DNA of 64,000 nt, taken from the NCBI RefSeq assembly GCF_932526225.1, contig NC_064048.1, forward strand, positions 5,810,627 through 5,874,626, read 5' to 3'. Of this stretch, positions 12,301-21,777 are shown one piece after another. The translations under genes were made by a program, and so were the position numbers. This DNA comes from Nematostella vectensis. Its lineage: Eukaryota > Cnidaria > Anthozoa > Actiniaria > Edwardsiidae. The first letter of the stretch is position 1; each line of letters begins with the position of its first letter. The notes below the pieces were generated by a model that was given only the letters and a program-made list of their open reading frames with translations, was not told where the DNA came from and made no database searches.

Positions 12301-15300
12301 CTTATTGACTTATACGCACTCCTCCCAGACAACAAAAGGATTTGGATTGGCGCGAAATTACATCTACAGCTGACAGATATAGTGCATAGCGAGGGTTAAC
12401 CATAGCGTAATGCAAAAGAAAACTGTATTGTCTCACGACACCCATTCTTCAACTGGTAACATTATGATAAGGGAAATAGGCCATTACAGATATAAGCTTG
12501 CGCGCATTACGAGAGAAACGTACCTCATCTACCAGAATGCAGAGCGCGCCGCTTGCACCAAACAAAGCGAAGTGCATGAAGTAGGTTTCTATACGTCGAG
12601 TGCGCGCACAAGCTTATAGCTGGAATGACTAATTCCAACGTGTCATGATAATTTGGGCTACTTATGGTCGGTTTGATTACTAGTGGTTTTGCGGATTTTA
12701 TTTCACAAAAATGCGGTTTCGTTTTTTTTATTTGTTGTAGCAGTTGTGTGCGAGGGATGTATTACATAGATAAACAATAACTAATAAATAAATATTAAAA
12801 TAAATAATCTGTGATATTTTTTTCTAACGCGGCAATTCACGCAAATGGTTTCATTTTGTTGTATCAGTTGTATGCGAGGGCTGTATTATACAGATAAACA
12901 ATAACTAATAAATAAATATTAAAATAAATAATCTGTGATAATTTGTGCAACGCAGCAAATGATGATTTCAGGAAAAAAGATGGTTTTACTCCAATTTCAG
13001 CAGCAAAGCTGAAAATAAACTAACATCACTAATTATATAAAGTAAAAAAAAAATGGGCATTTGGCTAATGTCTCGTAACACTTGTTAAATGTACTATCCC
13101 TATTCTGTCATTATTTTGCCTTGCGGCTTTTTTACCCAGGTGCTAACGTGTCGTTTGTTGTACATGTTAGCATAATAATTAGGTAAAATGATACCTCCAA
13201 TTTTAGTTATGACCCTAACTGGCTTTCTTACCCAGGTACTAACATTACGTTTGCTGTACATGTTAGCATAATAATTAGGTAAAATGATACCTCCAATTTT
13301 AGTTATTATCCTAACTGGCTTTCTTACCCACTTACTAACGTTACGTTTGTTGTACATGTGAGCATAATAATTAGGTAAAATGAAACCTCCAATTTTAGTT
13401 ATGACCCTAACTGGCTTTCTTACCCAGGTACTAACATTACGTTTGTTGTACATGTTAGCATAATAGATAGGTAAAATGATACCTCCAATTTTAGTTATGA
13501 CCCTAACTGGCTTTCTTACCCACGTTCTAACGTTACGTTTGATGTACATGTTAGCAATTTTAGCCGCTAGTATTATTGCCTTTGTTCAAATATTCCGTTT
13601 ATACGACCAACAGTTTTTCTTCCGCCACTTATAATGCTGAGTTGGAAATAGCCTTTAATTAAATTGCGTTTATTCGATGAGCGGTTTTCTTTAAGTGCAT
13701 TATGTACTGCGCTTTATCGCCTAGCGTTTTGTTTTTCCGCTGTTATTATTACATTAACTTGTCCAAGTGGTTTTTATTCCCTCACTTAGTATTTTATCTA
13801 CCTAGCGGTTTTCTCACTGTCCCTAATAATGCGTTTGTTCGCCTGGCGGTTTTCAGGAATTGGTTACGCCATTTGCATGATATCATACCTTTGCTGTATC
13901 TACTACATCGTCATCCTCGCCTGGACCTTCTACTATCTCTTCATGTCTTTCCAAGCCGTCGTTCCGTGGAAGACGTGCGACAACCCGTGGAACACCAAGT
14001 TCTGCAGGTAGGGTGTGCTACTAGGGAGGGCGTGGTCCGAAGGGAGGGGGGTTCGTTCCGTGGAAGATGTGCGACAACACGGGAAAGTTCTCTTGTAGTG
14101 CGTGCTCGCACAGACAATAGGGTATGCTTAATTGTTGCTGTGAATGGTTTAATTGTGGGTATGTTTTTATGTGAGTAGCTAACGCTCTTTTAGGCTGTTT
14201 CCTTATGAAAACAGCGTTTTATAGATAGTATATATTTTTTTCGTCAGGGCGAAGCGTAGTGGAGACCTTCTCTTAAACTGTACAGAGTTGGATCTTCCAC
14301 AGAATTGCACGGCGAAACCCACCTCGCCCAGTGGAGAGTTCTGGAGGTAAGCAATGGTATTTAAGAAGAAATATATAGGAGATAAAATGCGTAGCTCATA
14401 TGACCTAACGAGAAGAATAAGACTTTTTATTACACAGCGTTTCCACAAAATGTATGTAGCGGTGCCAGCCAATGCGCGCATAACGCTGTATTTGTAACAA
14501 AAAAAAAAGACATTTATATTGAAGAGCCGTTGATATCGTAAAAGAAAAACTCTAAGAGACGGTGAGAGACGGTACATCCGGCTTAACGTCCTTATCAGAG
14601 AAGACGTGAAATTCACAGTCCCCGATGTAAAGAGCTAGTTTTTACAAGTCCAGGGGTGGATCTTAGGGAGGGCCGAGCGCTCCCTCCCTCCCTCCTTCCA
14701 CTTTTCAGATGGCTTAAAAATATCAAGAGATATAAAGAAATCCATGGAAGAATAATGAATCCCCTCCCCCTTTTTAAAACCGTGCTTCGGCCCCCCGTTT
14801 TTGGAACTCTTGGATCTGCTCCTGAAGTCCATGAGAAGACTAAGCTAACCTGACACGAGTCACTAAGCTATCACGTCTCTCTAAACAAGTTAGTTTATTT
14901 TTGGGCGACGGTTAAAGTAAATGTGTGTGTGTTTTTCTGTTTTTGTCGTCTCACCCTTGTATATTTTCTTCAGCAACAATGTCCTGGAGATGACAGAAGA
15001 CATCTCGGATTTCGGAGATATGCGCTGGCCGTTATTTGGCACATTTATCTTGTCCTGGATCGTGGTCTACTTTTGTCTCTTTAAAGGAATAAAATCATCT
15101 GGAAAGGTAGGTAGATCCTGGCGTGTAACAAACACTTTATGACTCTGTTTTGCTAGATTTCGAATTCACTTGCCGACTGTATATTTCATAAGGGCCGAAC
15201 CAAAGTTTTTCTACTACGGCCGTAGTAGCGTAGTATTGTTGTAGAGCGTTCATATTTAAACTCTCTGCAATAACTCATATAGGAGAGGATATGAGAAAGA

Positions 15301-18300
15301 TTCTCATCATTAGATAGTTATATACCATCCATCGTTTAATTCTTTCCGTATTGAAGTGCCGACTTTGAATATAAAGCCCCGTGTGTTTAAGTCTATCAAC
15401 CATGCTCTTTCCAGGTTGTATATTTCACGGCCACCTTCCCATTCATCGTCCTATTCATTTTGATGATCCGAGGAGCGACCCTTGAGGGATCCCTTGATGG
15501 GGTCATTTATTACCTCAACCCGGACTGGGAGAGACTTGCTGACCCACAGGCAAGCATTGGTTATGTTTATAACTTTCAAATGTATTATCCATGAGCAGTA
15601 TTCAATGCAAATGCATGCAAATAAAGGTGAAACAATCGAATCGATTGAGTTGCGTGTATTTGCATTTAATACGACTCTTGGATAATAGGACGTTTGAGCC
15701 TAACTGTTGTAGGTTCTCTTTACCACGAATAACCACGAATAGTCGGAAAACTCAGCAAATACTCAGAAGTGTCGATGATGCAGCGTACTGATTGTTGGAT
15801 GCTTGCGACGTAAAAGAACCGACGCAATGAGCCCTCTGACAGTGATCAGCACCCTCAGTAACAGTGCTTACTAACAATACACACAAGGGGGCACTTGATG
15901 TGCACCGGTCTTGCATTTGCGCATGTTGTGCCTCTTGCACCGTTATAGCTGGTGGAAGTTAGTACAAACATACAAAGGATATATTGAATAAATATTTGGC
16001 GTCAGGAACCAATAAAAAAATAGGAAGCTAATCAACCTCCTTGCAGCTGGAATGCTGAATTATTAGAGCGTAGTATAACTTGATCGAGTCGAAGGCATAG
16101 AAAGCGCCTCAGGCCGTGGTTGATCTTTGTCTTTCCACGGAAGACAGCTTAGATCGAAATTGTTGGTTTTGGTTGAGAGAGGACCGCAGAACCCGGAGAA
16201 AAACTCTCGGAGCAAAGACAGGACAATAAACTTTACTCACGCTGGAACCAGAAATCGAACCAGGAACCAGGTGTAAGATAGCGGGGTTGCCCAGGGTCCC
16301 GGCCCCCTCCCCTAGCAGTCAAAAGGTTTCGTGATTACAAAGGCACATTTTCTATCTTGCTTACTCGCTTTTCGTTTTAGGTGTGGATTTATGCAGCCAC
16401 TCAGATCTACTGGTCTCTTGGAGTGGGGTTTGGTGCGCTTATCACTTTTGGTAGCTACAACAAGTTTAACAACAATGTCCACAAGTTAGTAACAACAACA
16501 TCAACGACAACAGCAACGACAACAGCAACGACAACAACAACAACAACACCAAAACATCACTAACAAAAAGGGAGGAACATATTTTATGTTCCTCCCTTTG
16601 TTTTATTGCTGTTATGGTTTTGTTGTTGCTGTTGCTGTTGTTGTTGTCGTGATTGTAGGAAACTTGTTAAGGATAACTTCCATGATACTGGTATTGTTAC
16701 AATTTTTTGAGTGCTTTTATAAAGGTGTTATGTCACCCTCTCCATAATGCATTGCACAGACGTGTTAGATTTTTACAAAAATTAAAAGAAACGCACATGA
16801 ACATTAAAAACCCTTCCCCTTTTTTTCTTTGAAATGTATCTGTTCGCACATACAAGATTTATGTTCCTTTAATTGCACTGTCTTTGAAAATGGTCAAGAA
16901 TACATCATGGGAAGAGTGAATCATAACTTGATGTTGCTTGATGTTGTTTTCAGAGATGCCCTGGTCATCTCTATAGCGAACTGCAGCACTTCGTTTTTCG
17001 CTGGGTTCGTGGTATTCAGCGTGTTAGGCTTCATGGCCTTTACCTTGGACACCACTGTTGCTAAGGTCGCCACCTCAGGGCCTGGACTGGCCTTTGTTGC
17101 GTACCCTGAAGCCATCTCGCAGATGCCTGTGTCCACTCTATGGGCAGTGCTATTCTTCTTCATGCTGATAACACTCGGACTCGACAGCCAGGTCATTATC
17201 AGATACAACCACTGCCAACTTAATAACACACCATTTCCCAGCTGCCCCCCCCCCCACCCTCTCACAAACACTCCTCCCTATTTCATCAACGACTCCACCC
17301 TGTCTCTTCAGCGCATTCGATACACAGATACATTTTTTTTCTTGAATTTGAATGGTTTGATTTCGAAGTATTTTGATTTTAAGTGTTGAGTTCGCCTTGA
17401 CGTTGTTGAAGTTTTGGATATAAATGGATGCCCAAAAATAACGCTTTGCTTTTTTATTCAATTGGATAAATTGAATAACTTATAACAAACTTATAACAAA
17501 GGAATAGTTCGAACGTCAAAGGAAAGGCACTTTTTTTTTCTCGAATCTGTATTGTGCAAAGCAGAGGACCGTAACAAGTAACAAAGTGACGGTAATAAAA
17601 ATCATTTCTTTTATTTTGGGCGCTCCTCAGTCGATCCGAAAAGCAGTATCTTACAAAAAAACATCCCGTATCTCACAAGCTTTTATTAAATACTAGTTGT
17701 TTGGGTAACGTTAGAGCTTAAGTTCAACATCGCGAGTTTAAGATTATATTCATTTCGGCTCGGGTTGTATTCATGGCGGCTTGTTGTCACGACTTTTTTT
17801 GTCAGCTACGCGCGCCTTAGTGGATCCGCAAAGCAGCGACTTACGAAAAAATAATCTGGATCTAATCGCGGAGTTTAGCACGCTTTTATGATGATGATCG
17901 TGTCCTCGATCGTCTTATTCATAGCGGTTTGATATACAAGTTTTGATATAAAACACTTCCCTGTTTATAGTAAGCAAGCTTTCACTGCAGTATAGTCACT
18001 TGCACTGTAGAAAGTAACAATTCCTATTTTGCGTGTTGGCGAAACCAACAGATAACCTCACCAACAACCCCATCCTATCTCACCAACAACAAACTCTATC
18101 TCCAAACCTACCTTATCTCACCAACACCCTACCTTTTCTCACAAACACCGTACCTTATCTCACCAACACCCTACCTTATCTCACCAACACCTTACCTTAT
18201 CTCACCAACACCCTACCTTATCTCACCAACACCCTACCTTATCTCACCAACACCGTACCTTATCTCACCAACACCTTACCTTATCTCACCAACACCTCAC

Positions 18301-21300
18301 CTTATCTCACCAACACCGTACCTCATTTCACCATAACCGTACCTTATCTCACCAACACCGAAACCTTATCTCACCAACATCTTACCTTATCTCACCAACA
18401 CCGTACCCTACCTCATAAACACCGTACATTATCTCACCAACACCGTACCCTATCTCATAAACACCGTACATTATCTCACCAACACCATACCCTATCTCAT
18501 AAACACCGTACATTATCTCACCAACACCATACCCTATCTCATAAACACCTACCTTATCTAACCAACACCTTACCTTATCTCACCAACACCGTACATTATC
18601 TCACAAACACCGTACATAATCTCACCAACACCGTACATTTTCTCACCAACACCGTACCCTATCTCATAAACACCGCACCTTATCTCACCAACACCCTACA
18701 TTATCTCACCAACACAGTACTCACCAACACCGTACCTTATCTCACCAACACCGTACATTATCTCACCAACACCGTATATTATCATAAACACCGTACCCTA
18801 TCTCATAAACACCGTACCTTATCTCACCAACACCCTACATTATCTCACCAACACAGTACTCACCAACACCGTACCTTATCCACCAACACGGTACTCACCA
18901 ACACCCTTCTACCCTGTTTCACCTCCCCACTACCCTCTCAAGACACACAAGTAGGCAACGGTGAATAACAGCAGTACTCTCTTCGCAGTTTGCGACCATA
19001 GAAGCCGTGATAACCGCCATTGTGGACGAGTACCCCTGGGTTCGAGGCACAAAGTGGAGAAAGCCCGTCTTCGTGTTGATCCTTTGCATCTCGCTATGCA
19101 TCCTGGGAATGCCTTGCGTCTTTCAGGTTAGCTCTATAAGGGGTGTTCTATAAGGTGGTTCCTTGATGCGGCGGAGTATTAATTTGCCCGATCAGTTCCA
19201 AAACAAACTGATTCTCAAAGCAATGGCTTATCCTTGTATTGTTCTTAGGGAGGAATGTGGATATTCAACTTGATGGACTACCAAGTCGCCGGCCTCTCTC
19301 TGCTTATTGTAGCATTACTTGAGATCATCACTATCGGCTGGATATATGGTAGGTACGACGAACGGAAGGTAAAACGGACGGACGGTTAATTGAACCCGGA
19401 CGGACGGACGGTTAATTGAACCCGGACGGACGGACAGATAGACAGCCAGACGGATCCTCATGCTCTTCTTTATGTTGTTCTTGAGGACTGTTGATAACTC
19501 TGTTTCTTCTTAGGAGTGGACAGGTTTTCGGACGACGTTGAGTACATGACCGGACGTCGTCCGATGAGGTGGTTCCGCATCTGCTGGAAGTACGTCTCTC
19601 CTTTATGCACCTTGGTAAGGATCAAGAGAGAAAAAGCAATTAAATCGTTATGTGCGCAATACGTAACTACGTCCCACGTCCTTTAATAGGCCATTCCAGC
19701 TATAAGCTTGCGTGCGCATTACCATAAAAACCTACCTCAGCTACCATTATGCAGCGCGCGCCTTTTGACTTTGCACTAAACGAAGCGCGCGCTGCCTGAT
19801 GGTAGCTGAGGTAGGTTCCCATTGTGATTGCGCGCGCATTCTTATAGCTTGAATGTCCTATTCGTTCGTTGGTTCGTCTCCTTATTAATAATAAACTATA
19901 TGCTATGAAATCATTGATTACTGTTATATGATTGCACATAGCCCCCTCTACCAACTAACACAACGTCGTTGTTATGTCTCAGCGTTAATTTTAAAAGGGT
20001 ATATCTCCTTCTTCTTATCTGACTAGTGTCATTTCTCCTCCCTCCCCTCCTAGGCTATCATTCTTGCCAATTTGATTCAATGGAAAGGAGTCAAGTACAA
20101 TGGTAAACCCTACCCCGGGTGGGCGGAGCTCATTGGCTGGATGTTCATGTTGTCATCCGTTCTAATGATCCCCGCCTTTGCCATCCACGAAATCTACAAA
20201 AGATCCGGCACGCTAAGAGAGGTAAGGCATATAGATAATGATCCGGCATGTTTAGAGAGGTACGGCATTTACATAAAAATCCGGTACGCTAAGAGAGGTA
20301 CGACATATAGATAATGATCCGGCATGTTTAGAGAGGTACGGCATTTACATAAAAATCCGTTACGCTAAGTGAGGTACGGCATTTAGATAATCATCCGGAA
20401 CGCTAAGAGAGGTCTGGCTCTCACAGAACACTTAGAGAGGTACGTCAGTAGGCTTAGAACATGGCTGATATAGGCGCTATATTAATTTTTTTCTACTTTT
20501 CCTTTTTATATAAAAAGGACATTACGCTTAGAAAGGGCGACTCTATTGAATCCACTGAAACACCCCATAGTTTACCACTGATATGCACATTATTCTTAAT
20601 AAAATTCGCAGGATATTCTAAATAGTTCACGTTTAAACTCGTAAATGTTCTTGCTTTAAAATTGCAGCGCATCACTTTCCTGCTAAAACCCGACGAGGAG
20701 GCGCTGTCCAAGATAATGCGTGACAACGGTAACAAGAGGGCACCAGTCGTCTATGTAAGTCGCGTTGCTACTTATATATCTTGAATAATCCCTGGATGAG
20801 ATACCAGAGCCGTAGCAGGCCACTTTAGATTGGGGGGGGGGGGGGGGGCACAATACAGAAACATTAAGAAAATATTTTGGGGAGGGTACAGCCATGCCTC
20901 TACTGGCCATTTCCATACATATCAGTCAATCTTGTTTTAAAAACTGTCGTGTCTAGCTCGCTCGGTCATTCTCTTATTAGGCACTACATACCATATTTGG
21001 GAGTCCCGCTTCAATCATTTTTTCGCTATTTTATCGCTCTAGAACTTTGTAAGTCGAGAATGTCCACGAAAACTTGCAGGAATTCGTGTTTACTACAATT
21101 TTGCTGGCAGCCATCTTGGAAATGGAGCCTAGTCTCTAACGTTTTAAAATATCTCAGTTCTCCCGCGCGCTCGCCCCAGGCTCTTTAAGACCATTTAGAA
21201 AAACGACAGCCATTGATTTATATGCACATGCCCCCAGTGCCCCGCCCCCTTCAACGGCCCTGGATATACAGTTCCGTATGCAAATAGCGCCAGGATTTTA

Positions 21301-21777
21301 AGCCAAACAGCCAGAATTGGCCGAGCACTGCTGGCGTGTTTGAACACCATGTTGGGAAGTGCTGTGAAGTAGAACATTTCATTTGTCTTGTTAACCGAGA
21401 GGGGCTAGCAATGGCTGATTTTGGCGCTGTTTGAACGGGGCTTTACTGAGATCCATACTCTTTGACGGAGGGTACTTTCTCAAAGGACATCTCTACTTCG
21501 GTACACGCCCCGGTACACCACTTTCCCGGGACATCGCTACCCCCGGTACACCCCATTCCCCGGGACATCGCTACCCCCGGTACACCCCTTTCCCCGGGAC
21601 ATCGGTAGCCCCCGGGGTTTCCATGTCCCCGGGGCACCCCAAACCCCGGTATATTGCTACCCCGGTAAATTGCCATCCCCGCGACATCCCTACACCCGGG
21701 AAAGTCTGCACGAGAAAACACTAATTTTTTCTTGAGTTCCCCTTGATTTTAGTTATTTTTTTTTATTTCAGCTCTGA
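6362..21777 (+). CDS. SLC6-family Na+/Cl- neurotransmitter/amino acid transporter (gene A)
   Basis: Fourteen exons: 6362-6584, 10153-10287, 13857-14007, 14248-14346, 14974-15106, 15415-15549, 16381-16484, 16954-17191, 18989-19126, 19249-19348, 19514-19614, 20054-20221, 20668-20754, 21772-21777. They join in phase to 605 aa, a normal SLC6 length with 12 membrane segments. TM1 carries [10 protein letters not shown] (58-67) with Gly where monoamine carriers have Asp, so an amino-acid-like substrate (glycine, GABA or taurine group) is likely but not resolved. The extracellular loop has Cys160/Cys169 (disulfide) and NCT sites at 180 and 189. TM6 has Gln and Ser, and TM7 Asn and Ser, as in Cl- sites; TM8 has LGLDSQ. 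The start ATG has A at -3; an in-frame upstream ATG at 6281 would add a hydrophobic stretch and is less likely. Intron 6 appears to use a GC donor (CAG/GCAAGC). Exon 8's donor (CAG/GTCATT) is weak. The last exon is only Leu-stop; without it, read-through gives nine other residues. Confidence 0.9.
8927..9320. repeat. Tandem repeat, ~82-bp units (SLC6-A intron 1)
   Basis: About four and a half diverged units that share CCTGTAGCATGGTGTGCGAA, then an ACAGCTTCGATTTGTGTGTAT-like part, then ATTGATTAACAGTAT. No relation to an exon was seen. Confidence 0.85.
9894..10135. repeat. Direct duplication of ~100 bp before SLC6-A exon 2
   Basis: Two copies (about 9894-9995 and 10024-10130) share TAACTAACAACGAAGGG, CTCGCT..ATGAGCAGGG, GGACCCCTCGAA and CGACACGCGCCTG. 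The second copy ends about 20 bp before the exon 2 acceptor. Confidence 0.8.
10340..10725. mobile_element. MITE with CAGGGGCCGC terminal inverted repeats
   Basis: The element begins CAGGGGCCGC and ends GCGGCCCCTG, a perfect 10-bp inverted repeat, and is flanked on both sides by GCAAT, consistent with a 5-bp target duplication. It is 386 bp with no ORF of interest and sits in SLC6-A intron 2. Short inverted termini starting CAGGGGC are typical of non-autonomous DNA transposons; the superfamily is not assigned. Confidence 0.75.
11537..11692. mobile_element. MITE remnant (same family as 20810-21262)
   Basis: It shares with the 20.8-kb copy a poly-G stretch followed by GCACRATRCAGAA, then CCACGCCCCTACTGG/CATTTCC and a GTGCCCC-rich right end near CCCTGC. 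Located in SLC6-A intron 2. Confidence 0.6.
12477..12632. mobile_element. Short palindromic MITE (same family as 19687-19860)
   Basis: Left end TAGGCCATTACAGATATAAG and right end matching its inverse (CTTATAGCTGGAATGACTA). The interior is GCGC-rich and forms a hairpin around TACCTCATCTACCAGAATGC and GCATGAAGTAGGTTT. Confidence 0.8.
12715..12965. repeat. Direct duplication, ~125-bp unit
   Basis: Two near-identical copies share GTTGTATCAGTTGTATGCGAGGG-type sequence, then ACAATAACTAATAAATAAAT and AATAATCTGTGATA. Located in SLC6-A intron 2. Confidence 0.85.
13115..13555. repeat. 96-bp tandem repeat, ~4.5 units
   Basis: The unit contains CTAACTGGCTTTCTTACCCA, GTACTAACATTACGTTTG, TGTACATGTTAGCATAATAA and GATACCTCCAATTTTAGTTA. 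As 96 is divisible by three, the minus strand shows a 149-codon open frame, which I regard as an artefact. Located in SLC6-A intron 2. Confidence 0.92.
14051..14092 (+). pseudogene. Duplicated fragment of the end of SLC6-A exon 3
   Basis: Forty-four bases into intron 3 the sequence GTTCCGTGGAAGATGTGCGA reappears, followed by CAACAC.GG.AA..AGTTCT. This is a diverged copy of the last ~44 coding bases of exon 3 (13963-14007, the [15 protein letters not shown] segment). Confidence 0.8.
14651..14825. mobile_element. MITE with CAGGGGTGGATC ends
   Basis: Left end CAGGGGTGGATC; the right end GGATCTGCTCCTG is its imperfect inverse. The interior (TTCAGATGGCTTAAAAATAT, AAAGAAATCCATGGAAGAAT) is shared with 57621-57739, which defines a family with at least two copies here. 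Lies in SLC6-A intron 4. Confidence 0.75.
16095..16295 (-). mobile_element. Probable SINE
   Basis: On the minus strand a B-box-like GGTTCGATTTC follows a head starting near 16295, with a body of about 170 bp behind it. The A box is not clear. Sits in SLC6-A intron 6 close to exon 7. Confidence 0.35.
16486..16660. repeat. (CAA)n / (TTG)n inverted arms around a hairpin
   Basis: Directly after the exon 7 donor come about 70 bp of ACAACAACGACAACAGC-type repeats, then the near-perfect palindrome GGGAGGAACATATTTTATG plus TTCCTCCC (16570-16597), then GTTGTTGCTGTTGCTGTTG, the inverse of the first arm. The whole ~170 bp can fold as a stem with a secondary hairpin at its tip. Confidence 0.8.
18038..18905. 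repeat. ~21-bp minisatellite, about 40 units
   Basis: Unit CCTTATCTCACCAACACCGT with variants (CATAAACACC, CATTATCTC). It occupies most of intron 8 of SLC6-A, just before exon 9. A 311-codon frame runs through it because the period is a multiple of three over much of its length. Confidence 0.95.
19365..19458. repeat. GACG/GGACGGACGG short tandem repeat
   Basis: Three imperfect copies of a ~22-bp unit around CGGACGGTTAATTGAACC, followed by GACAGATAGACAGCCAGACGG. Begins a few bases after the exon 10 donor. Confidence 0.8.
19687..19860. mobile_element. Short palindromic MITE
   Basis: Left end TAGGCCATTCCAGCTATAAG; right end CTTATAGCTTGAATGTCCTA is its inverse. The inner arms CTACCTCAGCTACCATTATG and TGATGGTAGCTGAGGTAGG also pair, so nearly the whole element is one hairpin. 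A second copy is at 12477. In SLC6-A intron 11. Confidence 0.85.
20222..20442 (+). repeat. 38-bp array copied from the SLC6-A exon 12 donor
   Basis: The authentic donor is GCTAAGAGAG/GTAAGG at 20221. Downstream, the exon end with its preceding GATCCGGCACGC recurs six times, with copies of the exon/intron boundary at 20259, 20297, 20335, 20373, 20411 and 20439, each followed by GTACG or GTCTG. Spacing is 38 bp for five of them and 28 bp for the last. Confidence 0.9.
20810..21262. mobile_element. MITE, family of 11537-11692
   Basis: Starts near GTAGCAGGCCACTTTAG followed by a poly-G tract and ends AACGGCCCTGG. It shares GCACAATACAGAAACATTA, CATGCCTCTACTGGCCATTT and the CCCCAGTGCCCCGCCCC end with the 11.5-kb copy but has about 300 bp more interior. 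In SLC6-A intron 13. Confidence 0.6.
21495..21710. repeat. GC-rich ~30-bp minisatellite
   Basis: Units around CCCCGGGACATCGCTACCCC with GGTACACCCC. Both strands stay open across it; no gene is claimed. In SLC6-A intron 13, about 60 bp before the tiny last exon. Confidence 0.9.

Noticed and set aside
13100-13549. 149-codon minus-strand ORF with a 32-residue repeat
   Set aside because: Follows from a 96-bp tandem repeat divisible by three; lies in an intron and has no known domain.
18033-18968. 311-codon plus-strand ORF
   Set aside because: It is a readthrough of a ~21-bp minisatellite in an SLC6-A intron; low-complexity, no domain.
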